From positions 1 to 28,868 of IMG/VR virus record IMGVR_UViG_3300042882_000347: 28,868 nucleotides of DNA. The stretch is one strand, 5' to 3'. This DNA comes from a virus. Positions within the stretch are counted from its first letter, which is position 1. Every line of letters starts with the position of its first letter. The notes below the pieces were generated by a model. It was not told where the DNA came from, searched no databases, and worked only from the letters and a program-made list of their open reading frames with translations. Positions 20,600 through 28,716 of this stretch are shown piece by piece. The position numbers and the translations under genes are program-made.

Positions 20600-21596
20600 T
20601 TTTCACCTTCCATATAAATTTAGATTCCGTCCAATTACGCTTGTAATCGTTACCCATAGCAATGAATGTATCATGCAAAGTACTAGATTCAATATCATCA
20701 TAAAACCAATCTGCTATTGGATTATAAGATGGTTCAAATAATGTCTTAGCACCTAGTCGTGTAAGACATATGTCAAGTCTACTTTGTACAAAATTATCTA
20801 GCATTAATGGTGTAATGCCTTCAATTGATCCGAACTCAAACATTTTTCGAACGATATCACGCTCATTCTCTGCAATGATCCAAGCGGTTACTTCTAGATC
20901 ATTATATAAAGTGTCGAGGTTAATATACTCATCAGCATCATTAAGTGCTTCATGAAGAGCTGTATTGAAGATCCAAGCTCCTGTTCGGGCATGTATATCT
21001 TCATCAATAGCACTGAAATTAATACCAGCATTAATATTCTGAAACTTATTTTTACCATCTGAGTTGAAATGCTTTAAGAATGCAAAAGAAGAATAGAGTA
21101 CTGCACCTTCAATCATGCTAAATATAGCAACTGAAGTTAGCTTCTCCATTGTAGTTTCATGCTTAGATACAACACGTTCCATCCAATCTAATCTATCAGC
21201 AAGAATTACATCTTCTTGGTAAGAGTTCATAAACTCATCGGTATTTAAACCTAATAGTTCGTTTATCTTAAAATAGAACGGAGCGTGAATATTAAGTTCA
21301 GTCATAGCATGTACTGATGCTACTCGCTGTACATCTGGACGTGGAAAGAATCTAGGTATATAATCTCTCCAATAGTTGTTACCAACATGGATTTCATAGT
21401 GTACAAAGATCTTTAATGTATTAACAATACCAAAATATTCTGCTTCAGTACAGTTGGTTTTCAATTCGTGGATATCTTTTTCCACTTCAACCTCATGGGC
21501 AAACCATGCGATTTCTGCTTGCTTTATAGCAAACTCTATTGCAGCTGGGTAGTCCACACCATAAGATTCTCTTGGTGTTAGTATTTGTGCTGTCAT
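20592..21596 (-). CDS. nrdB: Ribonucleotide reductase beta subunit, class I (radical generating)
   Basis: 334 residues, an all-helical ferritin-like protein. Expected metal ligands: Glu68 at the Asp84 position of E. coli NrdB, a glutamate near His104, then Glu163, Glu199 and His202 in the second half (MIEGAVLYSSF; IDEDIH). Tyr108, four residues after His104, matches the radical Tyr122. In the first half the glutamate is at -4 (ELNIH) where E. coli has it at -3 (ETIH). It supplies the radical to NrdA. The gene starts eight bases after the stop of the primase-helicase gene. Confidence 0.93.
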   Translation of the reverse strand: MTAQILTPRESYGVDYPAAIEFAIKQAEIAWFAHEVEVEKDIHELKTNCTEAEYFGIVNTLKIFVHYEIHVGNNYWRDYIPRFFPRPDVQRVASVHAMTELNIHAPFYFKINELLGLNTDEFMNSYQEDVILADRLDWMERVVSKHETTMEKLTSVAIFSMIEGAVLYSSFAFLKHFNSDGKNKFQNINAGINFSAIDEDIHARTGAWIFNTALHEALNDADEYINLDTLYNDLEVTAWIIAENERDIVRKMFEFGSIEGITPLMLDNFVQSRLDICLTRLGAKTLFEPSYNPIADWFYDDIESSTLHDTFIAMGNDYKRNWTESKFIWKVKND

Positions 21597-21604
21597 TTAT
21601 ATTC

Positions 21605-23224
21605 CTAAACTATTGTTATAAAATCTTCCGCGCTAGCACGCAGACGCCCTGTTTCATGTACATAATCGACTCCAGGCACATTGCCTGTTAATCCTGTAAA
21701 TCTACTTTTCAGTACCCGCATGTTTATGTGATTACGAATTGCTTCATCTTCATGCGACATATCTCTTGAAAAGGCTACAATTTCCATTGATACTTGTTTA
21801 ATAGAGCCTGAACCTTTTATATCATCTAGGGAAGGTAGTTGACCCTCTTCAAATGATTTCTTACCTGTAGGTGTCTTTCTTAAGTGTGATACCAAACATA
21901 ACCACACAGGGTACTTGCTAACTAATCTTAATAAATCATTCATTGTTCTATCAATAGCTTCATTACCTTGGAGACCATCAACGCCCTCAGATACTAAAAT
22001 TGTTATGTGATCTAAGATAATATAGTGGCAACCTGAGAGACACATATACTCAAGCTTGTCCATTAAAGATGTATCATCCATAGAGCCTTGATGATCTAAT
22101 ACCATAATTCTATCATCACCAAACACACTATCAAAGCCGCACTTAAGGTCATCTACAGAGAGTTCTTCGTTAGCAGGGTTTCTGCTGATAGCCATACCCG
22201 CTAGTTTACGAGCTGTCTCTGCAGGTGGTTCTTCTAAGGCTACAACACCTACCATGGTATCTTGTGTAGACACTAGGTGTAATGCAATCTCTCTAGTAAT
22301 TGTAGACTTGCCTGAACCAGTGCCTGAAGTGAATAAAGTAATAGTATGTTCTCTCATACCCTTAAGTTTGCTATTAAGCGTGTCTAAACAAGGAGGGTAT
22401 GGTACAACAGGAATAGAGTTGTATTCTACCATTGCCTGCCAAAGCTCATCTCTACGCATAATACCTGATGGTACATACTTAGCTGCACTAAAGATGCATG
22501 ACATTAACTCTGTACCACCCTTTTCAAGGAGTAGCTGATTAGCATCTTTTACTAACATCTTAGTAAGCTTTACCTTATCTACACCAATGATTTTAATAGC
22601 CTTGTCAGTAGCTTCTCTACCTGCGTCATCGTTGTCAAAGCATAGAATTACTTCATCAAAAGATCTTATCCATTCTCTGTTCTCTAGTAAAGCTTTTGTG
22701 CCTGTAGCAGATGACATTGAAACAACTGGATAAATCTTTTTGTACTTTTCAAACGATGCTTGTGCAACAGACATAGCATCAATTTCACCCTCAGTAATAA
22801 CAAGTTTCTTGCCATCACCATTAAACTTATCTTGACCGAACAGTTTGTTCGTATTAGGGCCAACCCAAGTAAATGTCTTAGGCAATGCTCTCATTTTATA
22901 AGAGTCGCCATACGGATAGAAATGGCCATCAACTTCACCATCTTCCCCAAATCTCATCTTAACACCAAAGTACTCTGTAACTTCTTTGGATATTTTCCTG
23001 TCTTTTATCGCAACAGAGCGTAACGAGCTAATATCCATATGGGATACTTTCTGTGTTACTTTTGCTGCTGGTACGCTACCTTTAAATTCTATTGCCATAT
23101 CTGCATCCGCTTTAAAATGTGTATCGCATGAAAAACAATGACTCTGTCCGCTTGAATATATCTTTCTAGCGTCAGAAGAGTTACATTTGGGACAGCTGGT
23201 TTTACCAATCTCTTTCGAAGTCAT
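21605..23224 (-). CDS. T7 gp4-type primase-helicase (539 aa)
   Basis: Domains in order: zinc ribbon with Cys11, Cys14, Cys30 and Cys33; TOPRIM primase with TEGEID near 144-149 and CFDNDDAGRE near 195; linker; RecA-type hexameric helicase with Walker A SGTGSGKST near 300-308, catalytic EE at 331-332, Walker B YIILD near 401-405, and SHLRK near 446. It primes and unwinds DNA at the fork with the family A polymerase, as T7 gp4 does. The start lies 23 nt inside the GIY-YIG gene. Confidence 0.96.
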   Translation of the reverse strand: MTSKEIGKTSCPKCNSSDARKIYSSGQSHCFSCDTHFKADADMAIEFKGSVPAAKVTQKVSHMDISSLRSVAIKDRKISKEVTEYFGVKMRFGEDGEVDGHFYPYGDSYKMRALPKTFTWVGPNTNKLFGQDKFNGDGKKLVITEGEIDAMSVAQASFEKYKKIYPVVSMSSATGTKALLENREWIRSFDEVILCFDNDDAGREATDKAIKIIGVDKVKLTKMLVKDANQLLLEKGGTELMSCIFSAAKYVPSGIMRRDELWQAMVEYNSIPVVPYPPCLDTLNSKLKGMREHTITLFTSGTGSGKSTITREIALHLVSTQDTMVGVVALEEPPAETARKLAGMAISRNPANEELSVDDLKCGFDSVFGDDRIMVLDHQGSMDDTSLMDKLEYMCLSGCHYIILDHITILVSEGVDGLQGNEAIDRTMNDLLRLVSKYPVWLCLVSHLRKTPTGKKSFEEGQLPSLDDIKGSGSIKQVSMEIVAFSRDMSHEDEAIRNHINMRVLKSRFTGLTGNVPGVDYVHETGRLRASAEDFITIV

Positions 23225-23702
23225 TTGGAATATATCCTTTAGAAATAAGATTTAATCTTTCTATATGATGTGGTGCAACATCTTCTGTAACTTTCCACGT
23301 AATTTCTTCTATTCGCTTGTTGTATACATCTTCTCTGAATGGTGCTTTTAATGTCACCAACGACCACGTTTCGGCCCAAGCGAGTCCACTTTTTGTTTTG
23401 TATTCCCCCAAGCAGATATAGAGAAATTCTTCTGCTGGTCGTTCTTTGAGGTGAGCTGCAATTGTTGAACTACTACTCTTGTATCTCTTCCAATCAGACT
23501 CTCGTCCGAAAGTAGCTTTACCAGTACTGAAGTAATTCTTCTTTCCAATATAGAATCTAAGAAGAGCTTTATCATAGATAGCATAGATGAATCCCACATA
23601 TGCTTTATCCTCTCTCATTTGTTTAAAGTATCTCCAGTGCCCATTAGAAAATTTACTAACAGAAACTGGAGCCGTTGTTGGAACGACTCCTTCAAATTTC
23701 AT
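23202..23702 (-). CDS. GIY-YIG nuclease (166 aa)
   Basis: GFIYAIYD at residues 37-44 and RFYIGKK at 49-55 form the GIY-YIG signature. A basic patch follows (WKRYKSSSST), and AWAETWSLV near 109-116 holds the likely catalytic Glu111. No extra DNA-binding domain of homing type is visible. It sits in the replication module between exonuclease and primase-helicase with a one-base gap to its neighbour, more like a resident replication or recombination nuclease than an intruder. The exact role, for example branch resolution, is inferred. Confidence 0.88.
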   Translation of the reverse strand: MKFEGVVPTTAPVSVSKFSNGHWRYFKQMREDKAYVGFIYAIYDKALLRFYIGKKNYFSTGKATFGRESDWKRYKSSSSTIAAHLKERPAEEFLYICLGEYKTKSGLAWAETWSLVTLKAPFREDVYNKRIEEITWKVTEDVAPHHIERLNLISKGYIPNDFERDW

Positions 23703-24485
23703 TTAACCTAATAATTCCTTAGCCAGTGGCCATTCATCCAAGCTGAAGTAGTCTTCAGGCCATCGCCATAAATGTATAAGCTTACCTGTAAGTGTAAGTT
23801 CTTCTGGCCATCTGTCGCCATACGCTTTAATATACTCATTTATGACTACTTCTTGAAAGGATTCTAGTGTTACACAGTCCTTCAAAGCCTTTGCAGACTT
23901 TACAGGCCCCATTTTCCAAATACCTGGAATACTATCAACTGCATCTCCCATTAGAAGTTGCTGATGATAAGACATCAAGGCTTCGTGTTCAGATACTTCA
24001 CTTATTTGTTTAGTTTTCAAATGATAGTGCTTACCAGCAATCATCTTAAGGTCTTTGTCTGTAGTACAAACAATAAATTCCTTACCTTCAGCTCTAAGCT
24101 CTTCTGCCCAGATACGTATGATATCATCACTTTCACAACCTTCAGAATCTATTGCCATTTCAAACGACAATGCTGTATCTTTGATGTAATCGGCATATTT
24201 CTTTATACCGCCAGAATTTCTCTTAGACTTATAGAATGCATCTACTGCATGCCTAAAGTTATTCTTACCTCTAAGTACAATACGCGACTCTGTGGCAAAT
24301 ACATTTTCACTTACTTCAGAAAGTTCTCTACAAAAGTTTCTAAAAATATCAGCTTTATATTCAGCTTCTTCTTCAGTGGTATACGTTACCATACCTTCGT
24401 CATCGAGGTTAACTATTGGATTCTGCTTTTCACGATTGTAACAAACAGAATAAGTTAAACCATCCGCATCGATAAGTGCTATCAT
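23703..24485 (-). CDS. 5'-3' exonuclease of the T7 gp6 / FEN family (260 aa)
   Basis: FEN/PIN fold with the acidic residues of the family: IDADG (Asp6, Asp8), DSEGCESDD (Glu118, Asp120, Asp121), TTDKD (Asp143, Asp145) and MGDAVDSIPG (Asp181, Asp184), then a helix-3-turn-helix PGIWKMGPVKSAKAL. In T7-like phages it removes RNA primers, degrades host DNA and supports recombination. The start overlaps the MazG-like gene stop; the stop abuts the GIY-YIG start. Confidence 0.95.
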   Translation of the reverse strand: MIALIDADGLTYSVCYNREKQNPIVNLDDEGMVTYTTEEEAEYKADIFRNFCRELSEVSENVFATESRIVLRGKNNFRHAVDAFYKSKRNSGGIKKYADYIKDTALSFEMAIDSEGCESDDIIRIWAEELRAEGKEFIVCTTDKDLKMIAGKHYHLKTKQISEVSEHEALMSYHQQLLMGDAVDSIPGIWKMGPVKSAKALKDCVTLESFQEVVINEYIKAYGDRWPEELTLTGKLIHLWRWPEDYFSLDEWPLAKELLG

Positions 24486-24775
24486 TTTTCTAAAACTCCC
24501 ATATCTTGTGACAAAATCATACGCATTTCTGTTTTGGCTATCTTATCTCTTATGTGAGATTTCATATCACAATTCAGCCTAATATTACATTCACTAGCTA
24601 GCATAATAAGAATAGCTTGTACGTCCGCTAATTCATTCTTTAGCTTTTGCTTGTTTGTGTGTTCGTATTCTTCATACTGATGATCTAGTGTGAATCTAAT
24701 ACATTTAGAAGCTTCTTGTGCTGCTTCTGATAACTCTTCCATTAAACATACTAAAAGGTATTGCTCGCTATTCAT
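24482..24775 (-). CDS. MazG-like NTP pyrophosphohydrolase (97 aa)
   Basis: The start ATG at 24775 overlaps the DNA polymerase stop (TGATG), which makes it more likely than an upstream ATG at 24793. The sequence MEELSEAAQEASKCIRF and KNELADVQAILIMLA hold the E-E-x-x-E and E-x-x-D metal-binding motifs of the all-alpha NTP pyrophosphohydrolases. These enzymes hydrolyse (d)NTPs to monophosphates; in phages they may clean the nucleotide pool or lower the alarmone (p)ppGpp. Its size fits a one-domain member. Which substrate it uses cannot be told. Confidence 0.85.
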   Translation of the reverse strand: MNSEQYLLVCLMEELSEAAQEASKCIRFTLDHQYEEYEHTNKQKLKNELADVQAILIMLASECNIRLNCDMKSHIRDKIAKTEMRMILSQDMGVLEK

Positions 24776-26727
24776 CAATGCGTCTCCAGCCAAGTGTTAC
24801 CAAAGGAACCAGAGCCATCCATAATGGTGACTCCAAACAATTTAGGGCCTTCTTGGAAGGCTTTTATGCCTAATTCTACTGCTCTCTCCGCATGCTCTTC
24901 AGGTACCATGAATTGAAACTCGTCATGATACATAATCAAAGGTTGATAAGGAATACCTTCTTCTTGTAGGTATTGTTGTACTAGCATACATGCTGCACCA
25001 CAAGTAATCTTTTCTGTAGCTTGTAGCTTGTACACTAGTAACTTATGAAAAGAATCTACATACAATCTAGTGTGCGCCAAGCTAGCAATGTAACCGTGTC
25101 CTGTTTTCTTTGTACCACCATATGTAGTTTCCAGCTCTTTTAGAAGTTCTTTAAAACCTGGAACTGCAGCAATAAACTCTTTTTTGACTTTATTGCCTTG
25201 CGTGTCATTCATTTCTCCATTAAACATATAGCTCCAAAGCTTGCCACCTGAAGCTCCAAACAAGAATGCATACAATACCCGCTTAGCACAATTTCTTCTA
25301 CGAATAGCAAGGTTCTCTTCTAACGTATGCTTTTCATCTGCCGTAACGCCCTGTTCTATCCAATACTCATTCCAATCAATGTAAAGATTTTTTCTCAAAA
25401 TACGAGTAAGGGTATCTGCATTAAAAGTATGAATATCGCCATTTAGAAGAATATCTGTAAACTTATCATCTTTAAGAAAATGAGCCAAGCCTCTAGCTTG
25501 ATTGCCAGCACTGTCACAGCCTACTATTTTCCAACCAGGACTACACTTGAACAATGATCTCATTTGTTTCCCGTATGGAGCATCAGGACTAGGGATATTA
25601 ACAATAATACTATGACGTGAACGCATGCTAGGGGTCCCGATAACCATGCAGTCTCCATGAAGTCTATTATTGTCATCTACGTTCTCCAACCATGTTTTTA
25701 CAATTGAGTGTCTAGCCTTCTCAGTCAAATAGTTACTATATAGCTTGCCATCTCCGCCTAAGAACTCTAAGCTATCTTCAGTAATTTTAGGCGTTGTTCT
25801 TTCACGCTTTAGATCTTCAGTTAACTTGTAGTTCCAATCTGTTGGTTGCCAGCCGTTTCTATATAGAAATATCTTTACATCAGCTACTGAGTTAAGACTC
25901 AACGGTACAATTTCAAACTTACAATACTCACCGACTACTAAACGATCGTCAGGCTCAACTCCGCTCCACTGGTCAATATTAAACCAACGAGCAAGGTGTA
26001 TATCATACCTACCGTCTTTTAGGAATTTAGGCTTACGTCCGAAGTCAGTCGGATCACTAGCCTTCTTATCGCAAGCTACAGTTTTTACACCAAGCTTTTT
26101 ATTAAGTATCCCATAAGTACTATTCATCTTTGTTTCAAGCTCATCATAAAGCTCATAAGCTTTTTCTACATCAAATGGCCAGCCGTGCAAACTTGCATCA
26201 GCACACCATTTAGCAACTGCATGCTCTACTTTAATGTACTCTCTTGTTAATTTAAACTTTTCAGGAAACCTATCAGCGCCCCTGTCTAGTTCATCTTTCA
26301 ATGCCATTAAAATTTTAGTATTAACCTCAACGTCATTTTCGCAATAGAGCGCCATTGTTTCCGAGTACTTAGACCAATCTTCAAATTCTTGTTTAGGTGC
26401 ATCTAAATATTCGCCCCATACTTTAAGAGAATGACCTTTATCACCAAATCTTTTATAGTCAAGTATTTGTGAAAGGATTAAAGTATCTACAGCTTTTACA
26501 TATGTTGGCAGTTTATAGTTAAACAGCTTTTCAAGAACAGGTAAATCGTAATTTATAATATTATGACCAACGACTTGATTAGCATTGTTAAACAACTCTT
26601 GCCAACCAAGATCACCTTCTAAGAACCTTGTACGTTTACCCGTTTTAAGATCTTTAACGACCATAATCCACATTCGTGTAACGTCTTTCAGCAATCCATC
26701 CGATTCTATGTCGAATACATAATTCAT
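24775..26727 (-). CDS. Family A DNA polymerase, T7 gp5-type (650 aa)
   Basis: 3'-5' exonuclease domain with Asp6-x-Glu8 in VFDIESDG, the NIINYDLP segment near 57-64 and YCENDVE near 128-134. Polymerase motif A is GCDSAGNQARGLAHFL with Asp405; motif B is RRNCAKRVLYAFLFG with Lys482 and Tyr486 (T7 Tyr526); motif C is MYHDEF with His601, Asp602 and Glu603. At the T7 Glu480 position there is Gln410, and at the Tyr530 position Phe490. The N-terminal region of this family, between exonuclease and palm, is longer than in Pol I. It replicates the genome; in T7 host thioredoxin is the clamp, and no phage clamp is seen here. Confidence 0.97.
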   Translation of the reverse strand: MNYVFDIESDGLLKDVTRMWIMVVKDLKTGKRTRFLEGDLGWQELFNNANQVVGHNIINYDLPVLEKLFNYKLPTYVKAVDTLILSQILDYKRFGDKGHSLKVWGEYLDAPKQEFEDWSKYSETMALYCENDVEVNTKILMALKDELDRGADRFPEKFKLTREYIKVEHAVAKWCADASLHGWPFDVEKAYELYDELETKMNSTYGILNKKLGVKTVACDKKASDPTDFGRKPKFLKDGRYDIHLARWFNIDQWSGVEPDDRLVVGEYCKFEIVPLSLNSVADVKIFLYRNGWQPTDWNYKLTEDLKRERTTPKITEDSLEFLGGDGKLYSNYLTEKARHSIVKTWLENVDDNNRLHGDCMVIGTPSMRSRHSIIVNIPSPDAPYGKQMRSLFKCSPGWKIVGCDSAGNQARGLAHFLKDDKFTDILLNGDIHTFNADTLTRILRKNLYIDWNEYWIEQGVTADEKHTLEENLAIRRRNCAKRVLYAFLFGASGGKLWSYMFNGEMNDTQGNKVKKEFIAAVPGFKELLKELETTYGGTKKTGHGYIASLAHTRLYVDSFHKLLVYKLQATEKITCGAACMLVQQYLQEEGIPYQPLIMYHDEFQFMVPEEHAERAVELGIKAFQEGPKLFGVTIMDGSGSFGNTWLETH

Positions 26728-26741
26728 AGTAAGTCTCGATT

Positions 26742-26774
26742 AAAAGGCGCTCCGCTTATGCGAAACGCCCTTTT
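26742..26774 (-). terminator. Terminator-type hairpin before the DNA polymerase gene
   Basis: AAAAGG(G)CGTTTCGC and GCGGAGCGCCTTTT form a 14-bp stem with one bulged G and an ATAA loop, followed by TTTTAATC. It lies in the gap between the DUF3310 gene and the polymerase ATG, 14 bp upstream of it. It may attenuate polymerase expression or be an RNA-processing site. Confidence 0.85.
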
Positions 26775-26778
26775 GTTG

Positions 26779-27279
26779 TTAAATTGAAGATATAATACCT
26801 TCGACCTCATCTACCATGATTGGCCTATTTGCTACTTTATAAGCAATCAGATAGTTTAAATACCATCGTGCTTTAAGCAACTCTTGTATAACATCATCCT
26901 TTTGCCCATTGCGATCAAGATACTTTCTAATTTGCATTTCTACAGCACCAGAAAATATTTTAGGATCTTTAAGCGTAGGGATACGGCTCATAGTGTCAAT
27001 CCATTGGAATTCCTCTACGTAGCCCTTGTAATGCTTTGGATCCACTGCAGTAGCAACTTCAGACTTTGGAGCCCAATGACAGCGATCAAGCATTTCACGC
27101 CAAGCTTCATAATCATCTCTGATTACTAGCGCACCTGCCACTGTATTGTCTTCCGCGCGAGTTGCTTTAATATGGCCATAATCTCCAATAATAGCATTGA
27201 TTGGTATCTCATTGAAGTCAGAGTATTTTGTACCTTCAGAGCCATCTTCATTGATTGCTGTATAGTTATAGCGTGCCAT
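26779..27279 (-). CDS. DUF3310-domain protein (166 aa)
   Basis: Residues 80-155 hold the DUF3310 pattern: DPKHYKGYVEEFQWIDTMSR, then EMQIRKYLDRNGQKDDVIQE and LKARWYLNYLI. This domain is found in many phages near replication genes and is often labelled nucleotide kinase without proof. The N-terminal part (RYNYTAINEDGSEGTKYSDF) is an additional small domain. Overlaps the SSB stop as TAATG. Function in DNA metabolism is likely by context but unproven. Confidence 0.85.
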   Translation of the reverse strand: MARYNYTAINEDGSEGTKYSDFNEIPINAIIGDYGHIKATRAEDNTVAGALVIRDDYEAWREMLDRCHWAPKSEVATAVDPKHYKGYVEEFQWIDTMSRIPTLKDPKIFSGAVEMQIRKYLDRNGQKDDVIQELLKARWYLNYLIAYKVANRPIMVDEVEGIISSI

Positions 27280-27776
27280 TAGAATACATCTCCATCAATA
27301 TCTGGCATTTCTTCATATACAATCTCTGTCTCTGTAACTTCAAAGGATTCTTTATCAATACCTTTTGCTACATAAGGGATTAATTTTGTAATCTGTACTG
27401 CCATTAAGATTGCACCAGCACTTACGCCAGCCTTATTCTTATCTTCCCATTCTAAAACACGTACATTTGCAACAGAACCATTGCCAATAGACTTAGAAGG
27501 AATTGGTTGTAAGTTACCATCTAAAACTTCTACAGGCGGATTCTTGTTCCCTGTAGTTTTTGAAACAGTATTCTTTCCTAAAGAGAATCTCCAGTATTCT
27601 GTACCATCTGGTAATTCCTCTTCCTCAACCTTAACTCCCATTGCTTTAACTTGCTTCGAGAGAGCCTTATCATAAGTACGGCATTGCATTGTCCATCTTG
27701 GATTCTGAGGATTATACTTTGATTCAGGTTTATCAAGTTGTGGCCAGTGTATTTCAATATTTTTAAGAATTGCCAT
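27279..27776 (-). CDS. Single-stranded DNA-binding protein, T7 gp2.5-like (DUF2815)
   Basis: 165 residues: MAILKNIEIHWPQLDKPESK at the start, TEYWRFSLGKNTVSK and ANVRVLEWEDKNKAGVSAGA in the middle, and an acidic tail EEMPDIDGDVF. The aromatic-terminated acidic C-terminus is the protein-interaction tail of gp2.5-type SSBs. It coats single-stranded DNA and recruits the polymerase and primase-helicase. It is the first gene of the replication module and lies 29 bp after a 19-bp element. Confidence 0.88.
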   Translation of the reverse strand: MAILKNIEIHWPQLDKPESKYNPQNPRWTMQCRTYDKALSKQVKAMGVKVEEEELPDGTEYWRFSLGKNTVSKTTGNKNPPVEVLDGNLQPIPSKSIGNGSVANVRVLEWEDKNKAGVSAGAILMAVQITKLIPYVAKGIDKESFEVTETEIVYEEMPDIDGDVF

Positions 27777-27805
27777 TTTTAAATCTCATATAGTAGGTTG
27801 ATGTA

Positions 27806-27824
27806 AGGGTTAATTTAACGGGGT
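27806..27824 (-). repeat. 19-bp element, copy 4, upstream of the SSB gene
   Basis: Identical to copies 1-3. It abuts the TAG stop of the 126-aa gene (TAGACCCCG). Downstream, the leader TTACATCAACCTACTATATGAG contains a possible -10 (TACTAT) 18 bp after GTTAAA, but this spacing is not kept at the other copies. Confidence 0.75.
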
Positions 27825-28205
27825 CTATGAATTCGAAAGCTCAAGAGATGCTCCCACGTTTGGGTTAAGTCGAGCAAGCTCTCGTGGAATGTAATAAACC
27901 GGACCACCGCTATCTGATGTTAATGACAGTATTTTTATCCAATCTACATCGCAAAACGATACAATGTCAAATATGCCTGCTTTATCAAGTAGACTCTTAC
28001 CAGGGTCATCCAAATCAAATACTTCAATCTCTTTGAAATCTTCCAATGTTTCGAGAATATACACATCACCACCTAGGTCATTCATTAATGTACTAGTTGG
28101 AATTAAACCCCTTAATACAGGAAGCATGTCTTCAAGAATTTCATGATAATCTGGGTTTGATTGTAATGCAATCAACAGATCATTAAGCTTGCTGAATATT
28201 TTCAT
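27825..28205 (-). CDS. Hypothetical protein (126 aa)
   Basis: MKIFSKLNDLLIALQSNPDY is followed by a helical N-terminal half and a beta/alpha C-terminal half with FDIVSFCDVDWIKILSLTSD and GGPVYYIPRELARLNP. A strong GGGAGG lies four bases before the ATG. It is the last gene before the replication module. No family recognised. Confidence 0.7.
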   Translation of the reverse strand: MKIFSKLNDLLIALQSNPDYHEILEDMLPVLRGLIPTSTLMNDLGGDVYILETLEDFKEIEVFDLDDPGKSLLDKAGIFDIVSFCDVDWIKILSLTSDSGGPVYYIPRELARLNPNVGASLELSNS

Positions 28206-28359
28206 TTAACCTCCCTTGCCATTTTACAATAGCAGTTGCCAATGGCCAGTAGCTACTAGGATCATTTTCATCATAGCCTTCTGGACCGCCTATACATACG
28301 CCAAGTACATTAATCATTTGGCGTAACTCTTCTATCTCTTCATCAGTGAAACTTGTCAT
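28183..28359 (-). CDS. Small protein (58 aa)
   Basis: MTSFTDEEIEELRQMINVLG, then GPEGYDENDPSSYWPLATAI, ending with WQGRLNENIQQA. Acidic helical N-terminus. It overlaps the start of the 126-aa gene by 23 nt and that of the 52-aa gene by 17 nt. AAGGACC lies before the ATG. Function unknown. Confidence 0.55.
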   Translation of the reverse strand: MTSFTDEEIEELRQMINVLGVCIGGPEGYDENDPSSYWPLATAIVKWQGRLNENIQQA

Positions 28360-28501
28360 TTGGTCCTTTACTTAACGTAATTAAAATTAAACGTGATTCT
28401 AGATCTGCGCATACATTCCTAAGCTCATTAATTATGATAGTCAACTTCCCTACCCTATAAGTAGCAAATACAGCATACGCAATTAGAAAATACTCCAACA
28501 T
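28343..28501 (-). CDS. Small protein with an N-terminal hydrophobic helix (52 aa)
   Basis: MLEYFLIAYAVFATYRVGKL has one hydrophobic segment (about residues 1-15), then a helix LTIIINELRNVCADLESRLI and a basic end. GGGAGG lies before the ATG. Probably a small membrane-associated protein; no family recognised. Confidence 0.55.
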   Translation of the reverse strand: MLEYFLIAYAVFATYRVGKLTIIINELRNVCADLESRLILITLSKGPNDKFH

Positions 28502-28707
28502 GTACCCTCCCATTGTTTATCAAGGAGACCTTCCACAAACTCAAGTCTTTCATCAAGACGCTTGCGGTCTTCTTCTGTAAATAGGCAAAATATTCCTAAA
28601 AACAATATAACACCTATTACCATAAATTGGATAACAAGTCTGATTATTGCTACAAGGGTAGAAATTACAAATGCTACTAAACCCCTTAAATATTTCAATA
28701 TCAACAT
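28483..28707 (-). CDS. Small membrane protein (74 aa)
   Basis: MLILKYLRGLVAFVISTLVA continues hydrophobic to about residue 42 (IIRLVIQFMVIGVILFLGIF), enough for one long or two short spans, followed by a charged, soluble helix EEDRKRLDERLEFVEGLLDK. GGGGGG lies before the ATG. Inner-membrane location likely; function unknown. Confidence 0.65.
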   Translation of the reverse strand: MLILKYLRGLVAFVISTLVAIIRLVIQFMVIGVILFLGIFCLFTEEDRKRLDERLEFVEGLLDKQWEGTCWSIF

Positions 28708-28716
28708 ACTACCCCC

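Noticed and set aside
23958-24458. Plus-strand ORF of 166 codons opposite the exonuclease gene
   Set aside because: The exonuclease on the minus strand has all family motifs; this ORF is Phe/Ile/Tyr-rich without motifs or a ribosome-binding site.
11107-27824. The 19-bp element as a T3-type RNA polymerase promoter
   Set aside because: It shares AATTAACCCT with the T3 promoter, but the following core bases and the GGG initiation site are not conserved among the four copies and no such RNA polymerase gene is in the window. Kept only as a general promoter or operator candidate.
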